From Streptococcus parasanguinis (lineage in GTDB: Bacteria > Bacillota > Bacilli > Lactobacillales > Streptococcaceae): DNA of 45,714 bases. Of the stretch, positions 15,663-25,549 are shown piece by piece (position 1 is the first letter of the stretch; each line of letters opens with the position of its first letter). A model generated the notes under the pieces. The model made no database searches. It was not told the DNA's origin and saw nothing but the letters and a program-made list of their open reading frames with translations. The position numbers and the translations under genes were made by a program. Location of the stretch: NCBI GenBank assembly GCA_018365265.1, contig JAGZKI010000012.1:1-45714 (forward strand), given 5' to 3'.

Positions 15663-18116
15663 ATGACAAGACAGAAACGGAAATATGCCATTGTGGACCT
15701 GGAAGCCACCAGTGCCGGAAGTAATGCTAAGATCATTCAGGTTGGGATTGTCATCATCGAAGATGGAAGGATTACGCAATCATATGAGACGGATGTGAAT
15801 CCCCATGAACGATTGGATGAGCATATCAAACAACTGACTGGCCTGACAGATGCTCGCTTACGGAAAGCACCAGAGTTTGCACAAGTGGCAAAGGAAATTT
15901 TTGAATTAATAGAAGATGCCGTCTTTGTGGCTCATAATGTCAAATTTGATGCGAATTTATTGGCAGAAGCTCTCTTTTGGGAAGGATTCGAACTAACGAC
16001 TCCTCGAATTGATACGGTTGAATTGTCTCAAATTTTCTATCCGACTTTAGAACGCTACAATTTAGGAGCGCTTGCGACTGAACTGGAAATTGAGTTACAC
16101 CATGCTCACTCCGCTCTAGCGGATGCTATGGCAACAGCCCAGCTGCTGTTGAAATTGAGAGAGAAAATTGCGAGCTTACCAAGAGGATTGATTGAAAAAC
16201 TTCTTTCGATGGCAGATTGTTTGATTTATGAATCGCGACTCTTAATAGAAGATGCGCTTGAAGACAGTAGTCTTTTTTTACCAGCTCATTTAGTAGAAGT
16301 TCATGGACTCTACCTGCGAAAGCCACAGCAGTTCTTAGAAAGTCACTATTTGTCTGAACAGTTTGAACTCAATATGCAGTTGTTGGGAATGGAAGCTTAT
16401 CCAGAGCAGAGTGAATTTGTTGCCTATATCGAGGACAGTTTGCACCAGCCGCTTCCAAGTTTTATCGAGGCGCCAACGGGAATTGGGAAGACCTACGCTT
16501 ATCTGTTAACGCTTTTGGCCAAAACCTCCAAACGCATTCTTGTCAGTGTTCCAACTAAAATTCTTCAGGATCAAATTATGAAGAAGGAAGGAAAGACTAT
16601 CCAAGATCTTTTCCAAATTCCCTTTCATAGCCTAAAAAGTCCCAAGGATTACATCCAACTCGATAAATTTTATGAGGCCTTACAGAGTGAGTCAGATAAT
16701 GGGATGATTCGACGCTTTAAAATGCAACTGTTGGTTTGGCTGACCATGACAGAAACGGGAGAGCTCAGTGAAATTGGTCAACTCTATCGTCATCTTCATT
16801 TTGTAGCTGACATTTGCCACGATGGCCAATTGTCGAAACGTTCGCTTTTTTATCAGGAAGATTTTTGGCGCCTCGGCCAGGAAAAAGCGAAAACCAGCCG
16901 GGTAATTCTGACCAATCATGCCTATCTGTTAACTCGTCTAGAAGATGATAAGAGTCTACTTCAAGAATCTGTTCTGGTAGTGGATGAAGCGCAAAAACTC
17001 TTCTTTGCTTTAGAGCAGTTTTCACAGAGAGAAGAAACCTTGCAATCTCTTCTTCTAGGCTTGCAACATGCCATCGAAGAGGAAAAAGATCTTCTGCAAA
17101 GGCGTTTGCTGGAGAGTATTCAATTTGAGTTAAATGCCTGCTCTAAGGAAGTTGTACAAGGAAAACCAGCGATCTTATCTGATCAAACAGTGGCAAAAAT
17201 TCGACAGGATGTATCGGAATTAAAAAATGAATCATTAGAGAATCTAAGAGAATTGTTTGATGAGCGCTACCAAACCTTTTGGATGGACAAGGAAGTGGTC
17301 GAAAGCCACCAGATTCTTCGTCTCCATGGAGGAGTTGAGGACTTGCTATCCTTTAAGGAGTTTGTGCCTGAAGAAGTGCCCGTGCTCTTTGTATCAGCGA
17401 CGATCGCGATCAGTAAAAAGGTGCATTTACCTGCCCTTTTGGGATACCAAGAGCAGCAAACCTACCGGGTGCCAATAACAGTCAAACAACACCAGGAATT
17501 ATTGTTGCCGATAGATTTTCCAGATGTCGTTTCTTTATCTTCCGTGGAGTATGCAGGAGAGATTTGTCAGCTCATCGATGAACTCCTTCCTCTAAGAAAA
17601 CCAATTTTTCTTTTGTTTACCTCAAAAGAATTGTTACTGGAGACGTCAAATGCATTGAAGTTTCCTCACTTGGCCCAGTATCGAAATGGGGATGCAGCCA
17701 ATATTAAGCGACGATTTGACCGAGGAGAAAGCTCCATTTTATTGGGAACAGGAAGCTTCTGGGAGGGAGTCGATTTCTCCCAACAAAAAGAAGTGATTCA
17801 AATCATCACGCGCCTTCCTTTTGACAATCCTAAAGATTATATGGTTCAAAAGCTGAATACAAAACTCAGAGAACAGGGGAAAAATCCCTTTTACGACTAT
17901 AGTCTTCCAGTCGCGATTTTAAGGCTAAAACAGGCTATTGGGAGAACCAGCCGTTTTCAAGATCAGGAATCTCTGGTCCTCTTATTGGATCAGCGGGTGG
18001 TAACCAAGCGATATGGAAAACAAATTTTGGACGGGTTGCAACAAGTGTTGCCCCTTCACACGACATTGAGAGAGCGGCTTGTTGAGCAAGCAGCTGACTT
18101 TTTTGAAAGGAATTGA
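15663..18116 (+). CDS. dinG: Exonuclease-helicase fusion, DinG family
   Basis: Gram-positive DinG type: an N-terminal DEDD 3'-5' exonuclease domain (IVDLEATSAG at about residues 10-19; FVAHNVKFDANLL; HHAHSALADAMAT) fused to an XPD-like helicase. Helicase motifs: Walker A EAPTGIGKTY (about 276-285), DEAQ-type VVDEAQKLF, GTGSFWEGVDF and QAIGRTSRFQ. Four cysteines for an Fe-S cluster are not evident. At 817 residues it is full length. The ATG 15663 is chosen because family members begin MTxxxRKYAIVDLE; the mRNA appears nearly leaderless. Confidence 0.92.
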   Translation: MTRQKRKYAIVDLEATSAGSNAKIIQVGIVIIEDGRITQSYETDVNPHERLDEHIKQLTGLTDARLRKAPEFAQVAKEIFELIEDAVFVAHNVKFDANLLAEALFWEGFELTTPRIDTVELSQIFYPTLERYNLGALATELEIELHHAHSALADAMATAQLLLKLREKIASLPRGLIEKLLSMADCLIYESRLLIEDALEDSSLFLPAHLVEVHGLYLRKPQQFLESHYLSEQFELNMQLLGMEAYPEQSEFVAYIEDSLHQPLPSFIEAPTGIGKTYAYLLTLLAKTSKRILVSVPTKILQDQIMKKEGKTIQDLFQIPFHSLKSPKDYIQLDKFYEALQSESDNGMIRRFKMQLLVWLTMTETGELSEIGQLYRHLHFVADICHDGQLSKRSLFYQEDFWRLGQEKAKTSRVILTNHAYLLTRLEDDKSLLQESVLVVDEAQKLFFALEQFSQREETLQSLLLGLQHAIEEEKDLLQRRLLESIQFELNACSKEVVQGKPAILSDQTVAKIRQDVSELKNESLENLRELFDERYQTFWMDKEVVESHQILRLHGGVEDLLSFKEFVPEEVPVLFVSATIAISKKVHLPALLGYQEQQTYRVPITVKQHQELLLPIDFPDVVSLSSVEYAGEICQLIDELLPLRKPIFLLFTSKELLLETSNALKFPHLAQYRNGDAANIKRRFDRGESSILLGTGSFWEGVDFSQQKEVIQIITRLPFDNPKDYMVQKLNTKLREQGKNPFYDYSLPVAILRLKQAIGRTSRFQDQESLVLLLDQRVVTKRYGKQILDGLQQVLPLHTTLRERLVEQAADFFERN

Positions 18117-18120
18117 GAAA

Positions 18121-19101
18121 ATGAAAAATAAAGGATTTGGACTTGCAATTGCATTTGTACTGGCACTTTGTGCTATGTTGTTGGGAACTTTCTTTCCCAT
18201 TATTGGCTCCAGTGTTTTTGCCTTAATTTTAGGAATTGTCCTTAATGAATTTGTGGATTTGCCGGAGAATTCACGACCAGGCTTGAACTGGTCCGGTAAG
18301 AAATTGTTGCAGTATTCGATTATCTTCATGGGATTTAGCTTGCCCATTGCGACAGTTGCCTCTACAGGTTTGTCTTCTTTAAAGATTAGTCTGCCGACGA
18401 TAACCGTTGCCTTTCTTGCAGCTATTATTTTTGGGAGAGTCTTCCACCTGAAATCTCATCTACGGACCTTAATTGGGTTTGGTACAGCTATTTGTGGTGG
18501 ATCTGCTATTGCAGCAGCAGCTCCGATCATTGAAGCAGACGAAGAGGAAATTGCCCTATCTATGTCAACTATCTTCTTCTTCAACATTTTGGCTGTCTTT
18601 ATCTTTCCAGTATTAGGGCATTTATGGCATATGTCTAATTTCCAATTTGGCCTCTGGTCAGGAACAGCCATTAACGATACGTCATCTGTTGTAGCAGCAG
18701 CATTTTCTTACAGTAAAGCAGCGGGGCAAATGGCTACAATTGTTAAGTTAACACGCGCCCTGATGATTGTACCAGTTTGTTTGGGCTTGATCGGTTTAAA
18801 ATGGTATCGGAGTAAACAACAAGGAAGAAACAAAGGAATGTTAAAGAAAATTATTCCTTGGTTTATTATCTGGTTTATTGTGGCTTCCATTCTTTCTTCT
18901 ATTGGCCTGGTACCTAAAGTGGTCCTACCATACCTAAATGACCTTTCTCACCTCTTTATGGCCATGGCCTTGGTTGGAATCGGAAGCAAGGTTTCTTGGA
19001 AACAGTTCCGTGCTGCAGGAGCAGCCCCCCTTCTGGTAGGTTTGATTGCTTGGTTCTGTGTGGCAGGATCTAGCTTGATTCTACAGATGTTGTTCTATTA
19101 A
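18121..19101 (+). CDS. YeiH-family membrane protein (putative sulfate exporter family)
   Basis: Polytopic membrane protein of 326 residues and about ten helices, of the YeiH/UPF0324 family, often called putative sulfate exporter without strong proof. Family hallmarks: GIVLNEF near the N-terminus, the inner block FGTAICGGSAIAAAAPII and the later WSGTAINDTSSVVAAAF. It starts at 18121 after AAAGGAATTGAG, 4 bp past dinG, and is probably cotranscribed with it. Confidence 0.85.
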   Translation: MKNKGFGLAIAFVLALCAMLLGTFFPIIGSSVFALILGIVLNEFVDLPENSRPGLNWSGKKLLQYSIIFMGFSLPIATVASTGLSSLKISLPTITVAFLAAIIFGRVFHLKSHLRTLIGFGTAICGGSAIAAAAPIIEADEEEIALSMSTIFFFNILAVFIFPVLGHLWHMSNFQFGLWSGTAINDTSSVVAAAFSYSKAAGQMATIVKLTRALMIVPVCLGLIGLKWYRSKQQGRNKGMLKKIIPWFIIWFIVASILSSIGLVPKVVLPYLNDLSHLFMAMALVGIGSKVSWKQFRAAGAAPLLVGLIAWFCVAGSSLILQMLFY

Positions 19102-19134
19102 TTAATTTGATGATTCTCACAGAAAGGAACGTGA

Positions 19135-20364
19135 ATGAAGAAAAATCATTTTTGGACGATCCACCTGGATTATTCGATCATTGGAATTGTCTTCACCCTA
19201 CTTATGATAGGGATCTTATCCGTTTATGTGGCAGTTTCTCATGATTATCCCCAAATGGTGTGGCCTTTTTTGGGGCAGCAATTAGCCTGGATTGGTGTGG
19301 GATGTATCATTTGCCTGATTGTGACGATTTTTAGTACGAAATTTCTTTGGAAAATCACTCCCTTTCTTTACCTACTAGGCTTGGCCTTGATGGTTCTTCC
19401 TCTTGTTTTTTATAATCCAAACTTGGTGGCTTCAACAGGTGCAAAAAACTGGGTAGCTTATGGAAACATCACCTTATTTCAGCCTTCAGAATTTATGAAG
19501 ATTCCCTTCATCCTGATGCTGTCACGTTCTATTGTTCGATTTTTACAAAGAAATAAGGGGCGTGAGCGATTGTTACGACAAGATTGGTTTTTAATTCTAG
19601 AGTTGACCATCTATACAATTCCGGTCTTTGCCTTATTGGCCCTCCAGCAGGACTTGGGAACGGCCTTAGTATTCTTGGCCATCTTTGCGGGCTTAGTGCT
19701 CGTTTCAGGAGTTTCTTGGAAAATAATCTTGCCGGTCATCTTGCTTCTAGCAGGTGGGTTAGCAGGCTTTCTCTTTCTCTTTCTATCAGAAGGGGGTCGG
19801 GCTTTTCTGCACCAGCAAGTAGGGATGCCAACCTACCAAATGAACCGTATTTTAGCCTGGTTAAATCCTTTTGACTATGCACAAACAACCACCTACCAGC
19901 AGGCGCAAGGACAGCTAGCCATTGCCAGTGGTGGCCTCTTTGGTCAAGGATTTAATGTCTCTAATTTATTGGTTCCCGTAAGGGAAAGTGATATGATTTT
20001 TACAGTAGTAGCAGAAGACTTTGGCTTTGTTGGAGCTCTTGTGCTGTTGATTTTATATGTGTCCCTGATTTACCGTATTTTAAAAATCACCCTCCAGTCC
20101 AACAACCAATTTTATACCTATATTTCTATTGGATTTATTATGATGCTGGTCTTTCATATTTTTGAAAATGTCGGAGCGGTAACGGGCCTTCTCCCCTTGA
20201 CGGGGATTCCTCTCCCCTTTATCTCACAAGGAGGTTCCTCTATTATTAGTAATCTGATTGGTATTGGTCTAGTACTCTCAATATATAATCATAGTAGTAA
20301 AAAGAAAGGACCAGAAGAAGAGGTTCCAATCCGTAAAAAAGTAGTCCTTAAAAAGGCGCAATAG
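19135..20364 (+). CDS. rodA: SEDS-family peptidoglycan glycosyltransferase RodA
   Basis: Ten-helix SEDS glycan polymerase of peripheral wall growth. Of FtsW and RodA, the second fits: family blocks VASTGAKNWV, LFQPSEFMKIPFI, MPTYQMNRILAWLNPF, GGLFGQGFN, VRESDMIFTVVAEDFGF and LTGIPLPFISQGGSS, and a short basic C-tail. The Asp required for catalysis in the family lies in the extracellular loop after the RILAWLNPFD segment. At 409 residues the length matches pneumococcal RodA, and the order rodA-DJ-1-HAD-gyrB-ezrA is the same as I recall there. Confidence 0.92.
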   Translation: MKKNHFWTIHLDYSIIGIVFTLLMIGILSVYVAVSHDYPQMVWPFLGQQLAWIGVGCIICLIVTIFSTKFLWKITPFLYLLGLALMVLPLVFYNPNLVASTGAKNWVAYGNITLFQPSEFMKIPFILMLSRSIVRFLQRNKGRERLLRQDWFLILELTIYTIPVFALLALQQDLGTALVFLAIFAGLVLVSGVSWKIILPVILLLAGGLAGFLFLFLSEGGRAFLHQQVGMPTYQMNRILAWLNPFDYAQTTTYQQAQGQLAIASGGLFGQGFNVSNLLVPVRESDMIFTVVAEDFGFVGALVLLILYVSLIYRILKITLQSNNQFYTYISIGFIMMLVFHIFENVGAVTGLLPLTGIPLPFISQGGSSIISNLIGIGLVLSIYNHSSKKKGPEEEVPIRKKVVLKKAQ

Positions 20365-20383
20365 TTAGAAAGAAGGAATGAAA

Positions 20384-20935
20384 ATGAAAAAAGTAGCAAC
20401 GATTTTAGCAAACGGTTTTGAAGAAATTGAAGCTTTGACCATTGTCGATGTTTTGAGACGTGCTGGGATTGACTGCGACCTCATTGGCATGGAAGAAACA
20501 GTCACAGGTTCTCACCAAATTACAGTGGAAGTAGATCGCCTTTGGAATGGAGATCTTTCAGATTATGATGGAATCTTCTTACCAGGTGGGATGCCAGGAG
20601 CAGCGAATTTGAGGGATAATGCAGAATTGATCACAGCTCTTCAGGAAGAAAGTGGCAAAGGAAAAACCATCTCTGCAATTTGTGCCGCTCCCATTGTTTT
20701 GGCGCGTGCCGGCCTCTTAAAAGATAAACACTATACCTGTTACGATGGTTTTGAAGAAGAGATTCAAGATGGGCACTATCAGAAAGAAACAGTGGTGAAA
20801 GACGGGAATCTCTTGACCAGTCGTGGTCCTTCAACTGCGCTTGCCTTGGCTTATGCCTTGGTAGAGGAATTTGGAGGAGATGCCCAAAGCCTTCGTCAAG
20901 GAATGCTCTATCAAGATGTCTTTGGAGATGCTTAA
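20384..20935 (+). CDS. DJ-1/PfpI (ThiJ) family protein
   Basis: DJ-1 superfamily protein of 183 residues. The nucleophile-elbow Cys is in ISAICAAPIVLARAG, the conserved acidic residue in NGFEEIEALT and the FLPGGMPGA loop are present. Members act as deglycase, chaperone or redox sensor; which applies is unknown. The ATG 20384 is preferred because AAGGAA ends one base before the earlier ATG at 20378. It is 13-19 bp after rodA and cotranscribed. Confidence 0.88.
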   Translation: MKKVATILANGFEEIEALTIVDVLRRAGIDCDLIGMEETVTGSHQITVEVDRLWNGDLSDYDGIFLPGGMPGAANLRDNAELITALQEESGKGKTISAICAAPIVLARAGLLKDKHYTCYDGFEEEIQDGHYQKETVVKDGNLLTSRGPSTALALAYALVEEFGGDAQSLRQGMLYQDVFGDA

Positions 20936-21033
20936 AAGAGCTCTTTTGGACACCATATTTTCTGGTGAAAGTTTACATTCTATGACGGGAAATGACTTCT
21001 CTATGATTTAAAATGAAATGACCGTAAAAAATG

Positions 21034-21076
21034 GCTAAAATCCCCCCTAAATGAGGGTTTTAGCTTATTTTTTTTG
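21034..21076 (+). terminator. Intrinsic terminator after the rodA-DJ-1 unit
   Basis: GCTAAAA and CCCT pair with AGGG and TTTTAGC around an AAATG loop, then a long T run. The following promoter for the HAD gene begins inside the T run. Confidence 0.8.
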
Positions 21077-21084
21077 TCCATTTG

Positions 21085-21093
21085 TGGTATAAT
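21085..21093 (+). promoter_or_regulatory. Extended -10 promoter giving a probable leaderless mRNA (HAD-gyrB)
   Basis: TGG-TATAAT ends at 21093 and the ATG begins at 21101, seven bases later, with no ribosome site. Confidence 0.65.
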
Positions 21094-21100
21094 ATTGACT

Positions 21101-21664
21101 ATGAATTATCATGATTTTATATGGGATCTTGGTGGGACGCTATTGGATAATTACGAAACGTCCACAAATGCCTTTGTAGCGACATTGAAGGACTTTCACA
21201 TCCAAGCCGATCATGATTCTGTTTATGCAGCATTAAAAATCTCAACACAGGATGCAATTCAAACCTTTGCCCCTCATATTTCCAATTTTCGTACGGAATA
21301 CAAGAAAAAAGAAGCCTTGGGCTTGCAAGAGCCGGTCTTATTTGAGGGAGCAAAAGAGTTACTAGAAGAGATCCAAGCACATGGAGGACGCCATTTTTTG
21401 GTATCTCATCGGGATCGCCAAGTTTTGACCCTTATTGAACAGACAGGCATTGCACCCTACTTTACGGAGATTGTAACAGCAGACGAGGGCTTTCCTCGAA
21501 AACCAGACCCAGCCTCTATGCTTTATTTGAAGGAAAAATATGGCATTCAAGACGGTCTGGTCATCGGAGATCGTCCGATCGATATTGAAGCTGGGAAGGC
21601 TGCAGGGCTTTCAACCTATTTATTTGATACCATGCCCCACTTACACCAGTTTATATTTGAATAG
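21101..21664 (+). CDS. HAD hydrolase (phosphoglycolate phosphatase-like)
   Basis: HAD subfamily IA phosphatase of 187 residues. Its first motif is WDLGGTLLDN, with Gly where most members have the second Asp (DxDGT): here D-L-G. That may weaken or alter phosphatase chemistry and is noteworthy. Motif II is FLVSHRD, the Lys is in FPRKPDP and motif IV is VIGDRPIDIEAGKAAG. It starts at the ATG 21101, lies 12 bp before gyrB and is cotranscribed with it. Confidence 0.87.
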   Translation: MNYHDFIWDLGGTLLDNYETSTNAFVATLKDFHIQADHDSVYAALKISTQDAIQTFAPHISNFRTEYKKKEALGLQEPVLFEGAKELLEEIQAHGGRHFLVSHRDRQVLTLIEQTGIAPYFTEIVTADEGFPRKPDPASMLYLKEKYGIQDGLVIGDRPIDIEAGKAAGLSTYLFDTMPHLHQFIFE

Positions 21665-21676
21665 AAAAGGGAAATT

Positions 21677-23626
21677 ATGACAGAGGATAAACAGCAAGAA
21701 ATTCAAGCGCAAGAATATGATGCCAGTCAGATTCAGGTCTTGGAAGGACTAGAAGCAGTTCGGATGCGTCCGGGGATGTATATTGGATCTACCTCAAAAG
21801 AAGGTCTTCATCATCTGGTCTGGGAAATCGTGGATAACTCGATTGACGAAGCCTTAGCTGGTTTTGCTAGCCATATTGAAGTTTTCATTGAAGCAGATAA
21901 TTCTATCACGGTTGTCGATGATGGTCGGGGAATTCCAGTGGATATCCAAGAAAAGACGGGTCGACCTGCCGTTGAAACTGTCTTTACCGTGCTCCACGCG
22001 GGAGGAAAATTCGGCGGAGGTGGCTACAAGGTTTCTGGTGGTCTTCACGGGGTAGGGTCATCTGTTGTCAATGCCCTTTCCACATCCCTCGATGTTCGCG
22101 TCTATAAAAACGGCAGTATCCATTACCAAGAGTATCGTCGTGGACAAGTTGTGGATGATTTGAAAGTCATCGGTGAGACAGATCGGACAGGGACAACTGT
22201 TCACTTTATTCCAGATCCAGAAATCTTCACGGAAACGACTGAGTATGATTTTGAAAAATTAAACAAACGGATTCAAGAATTAGCCTTTTTGAATCGTGGT
22301 TTGCGTATTTCTTTGACGGATAAGCGCGAAGGTTTAGAGCAGGAAAAGCATTACCACTACGAAGGTGGGATCTCTAGTTACGTCGAATACATCAATGAAA
22401 ATAAAGATGTCATCTTTGAAACACCCATCTATACAGATGGGGAAATGGATGATATTACTGTTGAAGTGGCGATGCAATATACTACGGGCTACCATGAAAC
22501 CGTCATGAGTTTTGCGAATAACATCCATACCCATGAAGGTGGTACCCACGAGCAAGGTTTCCGTACAGCCCTCACTCGTGTCATCAATGATTACGCTAAG
22601 AAAAATAAACTCTTAAAAGAAAATGAAGACAACTTAACAGGTGAGGATGTTCGGGAAGGTTTAACAGCAGTTATCTCAGTTAAACATCCAAACCCACAGT
22701 TTGAAGGACAAACCAAGACAAAGCTTGGAAATTCAGAAGTTGTAAAAATTACCAATCGACTCTTTAGTGATGCCTTTTCTGATTTCCTTTTGGAAAATCC
22801 ACAAATCGCTAAGAAAATCGTTGAAAAAGGGATTTTAGCAGCTAAAGCTCGGGTAGCAGCTAAGCGGGCACGGGAAGTGACCCGTAAGAAATCGGGACTT
22901 GAGATCTCTAACCTGCCTGGTAAATTGGCAGACTGTTCTTCAAACAACCCACAAGAAACAGAACTCTTCATCGTCGAAGGGGATTCGGCTGGAGGATCTG
23001 CTAAATCAGGTCGGAACAGGGAGTTCCAGGCGATTCTCCCTATTCGTGGGAAAATCCTCAACGTGGAAAAGGCCAGTATGGACAAGATTCTTGCCAATGA
23101 AGAGATCCGTAGTTTATTTACTGCTATGGGAACTGGATTTGGTGCAGAATTTGATGTTACAAAAGCGCGTTATCAAAAATTAGTGATCATGACCGATGCC
23201 GATGTCGATGGCGCTCATATCCGAACCCTTCTATTGACCTTGATCTATCGCTATATGAAACCAGTCTTGGAAGCGGGATATGTTTATATTGCGCAACCAC
23301 CAATCTATGGGGTCAAAGTCGGTAGTGAAATCAAAGAATATATCCAACCTGGTGCCAACCAAGAAGCCGAATTAGCTGCAGCTTTGGAACGTTATTCAGA
23401 AGGTCGCTCAAAACCAACCATCCAACGCTATAAAGGTCTTGGAGAAATGGATGATCACCAATTATGGGAAACAACCATGAATCCAGAACACCGCTTGATG
23501 GCACGAGTATCAGTAGACGATGCTGCGGAAGCAGATAAGATCTTTGATATGTTGATGGGGGACCGCGTGGAACCACGTCGTGAATTTATCGAAGAAAACG
23601 CTGAATATAGTACACTCGATGTATAA
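21677..23626 (+). CDS. gyrB: DNA gyrase subunit B
   Basis: ATPase subunit of DNA gyrase; target of aminocoumarins. It has 649 residues. The GHKL ATPase is seen in VDNSIDEALAG and DGRGIPVDI, and GGGGYKVSGGLHGVG forms the ATP lid. The TOPRIM domain has EGDSAGGSAKSGR and PIRGKILNVEKA with TDADVDGAHI. GyrB rather than ParE is supported by the QTKTKLGNSEV block and by the neighbours (ezrA downstream). RBS AAAGGGAAATT precedes the ATG. Confidence 0.97.
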   Translation: MTEDKQQEIQAQEYDASQIQVLEGLEAVRMRPGMYIGSTSKEGLHHLVWEIVDNSIDEALAGFASHIEVFIEADNSITVVDDGRGIPVDIQEKTGRPAVETVFTVLHAGGKFGGGGYKVSGGLHGVGSSVVNALSTSLDVRVYKNGSIHYQEYRRGQVVDDLKVIGETDRTGTTVHFIPDPEIFTETTEYDFEKLNKRIQELAFLNRGLRISLTDKREGLEQEKHYHYEGGISSYVEYINENKDVIFETPIYTDGEMDDITVEVAMQYTTGYHETVMSFANNIHTHEGGTHEQGFRTALTRVINDYAKKNKLLKENEDNLTGEDVREGLTAVISVKHPNPQFEGQTKTKLGNSEVVKITNRLFSDAFSDFLLENPQIAKKIVEKGILAAKARVAAKRAREVTRKKSGLEISNLPGKLADCSSNNPQETELFIVEGDSAGGSAKSGRNREFQAILPIRGKILNVEKASMDKILANEEIRSLFTAMGTGFGAEFDVTKARYQKLVIMTDADVDGAHIRTLLLTLIYRYMKPVLEAGYVYIAQPPIYGVKVGSEIKEYIQPGANQEAELAAALERYSEGRSKPTIQRYKGLGEMDDHQLWETTMNPEHRLMARVSVDDAAEADKIFDMLMGDRVEPRREFIEENAEYSTLDV

Positions 23627-23662
23627 AATTCACCGAACGCTTCCCATTAATGGATATTTTAT

Positions 23663-23671
23663 GGTATAATT
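23663..23671 (+). promoter_or_regulatory. Extended -10 promoter of ezrA
   Basis: TGGTATAAT, 41 bp before the ezrA ATG; the gene has its own AAGGAG ribosome site. Confidence 0.65.
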
Positions 23672-23712
23672 ACTAGGATTACGTTCAAGTAATACGATGA
23701 AGGAGTTTTTAT

Positions 23713-25437
23713 ATGTCTAGTGGACTAATTGTTCTCATCTTTATTGTCGCCCTTATCTTGATTGTAGGATATGTGGTTGCAGTCATTTTGAGAAAACGAA
23801 ATGAAGCCTTACTGGCAGCACTGGAAGAACGAAAAGAAAAGTTATACAACCTTCCGGTCAACGATGAAGTAGAGGCCGTAAAAAACATGCATTTGATTGG
23901 TCAAAGTCAAATTGCGTTTCGTGAATGGAATCAAAAATGGGTAGATTTATCCTTAAATTCATTTGCTGATATTGAAAACAATCTGTTTGAAGCGGAAGGC
24001 TATAACAATTCTTTCCGTTTCATGAAGGCCAAACAAGCCATTGACAATATCGAAAGTCAGATCCAATTGATTGACGAAGATATCAAGGCGATTCGGAAAG
24101 CCCTTTCTGATCTGGAAGAGCAGGAACAAAAGAATAGCGGTCGTGTGGTTCATGCCTTGGATATGTTTGAAGAACTTCAAAAAGAAGTCACTTCAGACCC
24201 AGATCGTTATGGCAGTGCGCTTCCTGAAATTGAAAAACAAATTGGAAATATTCAATCTGAGTTCTCACAATTTGTAACCTTGAATTCTTCAGGTGACCCT
24301 GTTGAAGCGGCTGAAATCCTTGATACAGCTGAAAATCATATTGTAGCCTTAAAACAAATTGTTGAGCGAGTGCCAGAAATTGTCACTGCCCTTCAAGCAA
24401 AACTTCCAGACCAATTAGAAGATTTGGAAAGTGGCTACCGCAAGCTTTTGGAATCTGGCTACCACTTCACTGAAACAGATATTGAATCTCGTTTCCAACA
24501 GTTGCATGCTTCCTTGAAGAACAATATGGCAAATGTATCCGCGCTTGAATTGGACAATGCTATTTACGAAAATGAGCAAATTCAAGAGGAAATCGATGCA
24601 TTGTATCACATCTTTACTCGTGAAATCGAATCACAAAAAGTCGTGAAGAAGTTAGTGAAACAACTGCCTGGCTATTTGAAACACGCAAAAGATAACAATA
24701 GCAACCTTGCAGCAGAAGTGGAACGCCTTGGTAAAACATTCGTCTTGAATGAAGCTTTCAGTCAACAATTAAAAGAGTTAGAAGCTGAGCTATCTTCACA
24801 AGAAAATGTGGTAGAAGATGCCTTGAAAGATTCATCTGAAACACAAAAAGCTTATTCTATCGTAGAAGAAGAGTTAGAAGCTATTGAGGCTCGCTTGAAA
24901 GAAATCGAAGATGAGCAAATCAGCTTAAGTGATTCCCTTTCAAAAATTGAAAAAGACGATGCCAATGCTCGCCAAAAAGTCAACATCTATGCCAACCGTT
25001 TGCATGCTATTAAACGCTATATGGACAAACGGAACTTGCCAGGAATTCCTCAAGAATTCTTAGAAATTTTCTTCACTGCAAGTAACAATACAGAAGCTTT
25101 GATGGATGAGTTGGAAGGGGATAAAATCAACATCGAATCAACCAATCGTTTGTTGGAAATCTTGACCAATGATATGAATGAATTGGAAGAAGCGGCGTAT
25201 CGAATTGTTCAAAATGCGACATTGACAGAACAATTGTTGCAATACTCGAACCGTTACCGTTCATTTGATGATCATGTACAGGCAGCCTTTGATGAGTCCC
25301 TTTATATTTTCGAAAGAGAATATGACTATGCGGCTTCCTTCAAAGTCATCTCAGATGCTTTGGAAATGGTAGAAGCTGGCGTAACTGATCGCTTTGTTAC
25401 TTCCTATGAAAAAACCCGCGAGCAAATTCGCTTCTAA
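23713..25437 (+). CDS. ezrA: Septation ring formation regulator EzrA
   Basis: Membrane-anchored regulator of FtsZ ring assembly. It has 574 residues: a single N-terminal TM segment (about residues 4-25) followed by spectrin-like coiled coils over the whole cytoplasmic part, rich in Glu, Lys, Gln and Leu. Length and layout are those of streptococcal EzrA. It is downstream of gyrB with its own promoter and a terminator directly after the stop. Confidence 0.95.
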   Translation: MSSGLIVLIFIVALILIVGYVVAVILRKRNEALLAALEERKEKLYNLPVNDEVEAVKNMHLIGQSQIAFREWNQKWVDLSLNSFADIENNLFEAEGYNNSFRFMKAKQAIDNIESQIQLIDEDIKAIRKALSDLEEQEQKNSGRVVHALDMFEELQKEVTSDPDRYGSALPEIEKQIGNIQSEFSQFVTLNSSGDPVEAAEILDTAENHIVALKQIVERVPEIVTALQAKLPDQLEDLESGYRKLLESGYHFTETDIESRFQQLHASLKNNMANVSALELDNAIYENEQIQEEIDALYHIFTREIESQKVVKKLVKQLPGYLKHAKDNNSNLAAEVERLGKTFVLNEAFSQQLKELEAELSSQENVVEDALKDSSETQKAYSIVEEELEAIEARLKEIEDEQISLSDSLSKIEKDDANARQKVNIYANRLHAIKRYMDKRNLPGIPQEFLEIFFTASNNTEALMDELEGDKINIESTNRLLEILTNDMNELEEAAYRIVQNATLTEQLLQYSNRYRSFDDHVQAAFDESLYIFEREYDYAASFKVISDALEMVEAGVTDRFVTSYEKTREQIRF

Positions 25438-25443
25438 TAATAG

Positions 25444-25473
25444 AAAAATGACCTTTTAGGAGGTCATTTTTTT
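25444..25473 (+). terminator. Intrinsic terminator of ezrA
   Basis: AAAAATGACCT, TTTA loop, AGGTCATTTTTTT. Confidence 0.92.
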
Positions 25474-25549
25474 ATCTTCAAATCATCATTGAAACTTGAA
25501 ATTTAAACCCTATTTTTGTATAGTAAGGGAGAAATTAGAAAGGAAAGCG

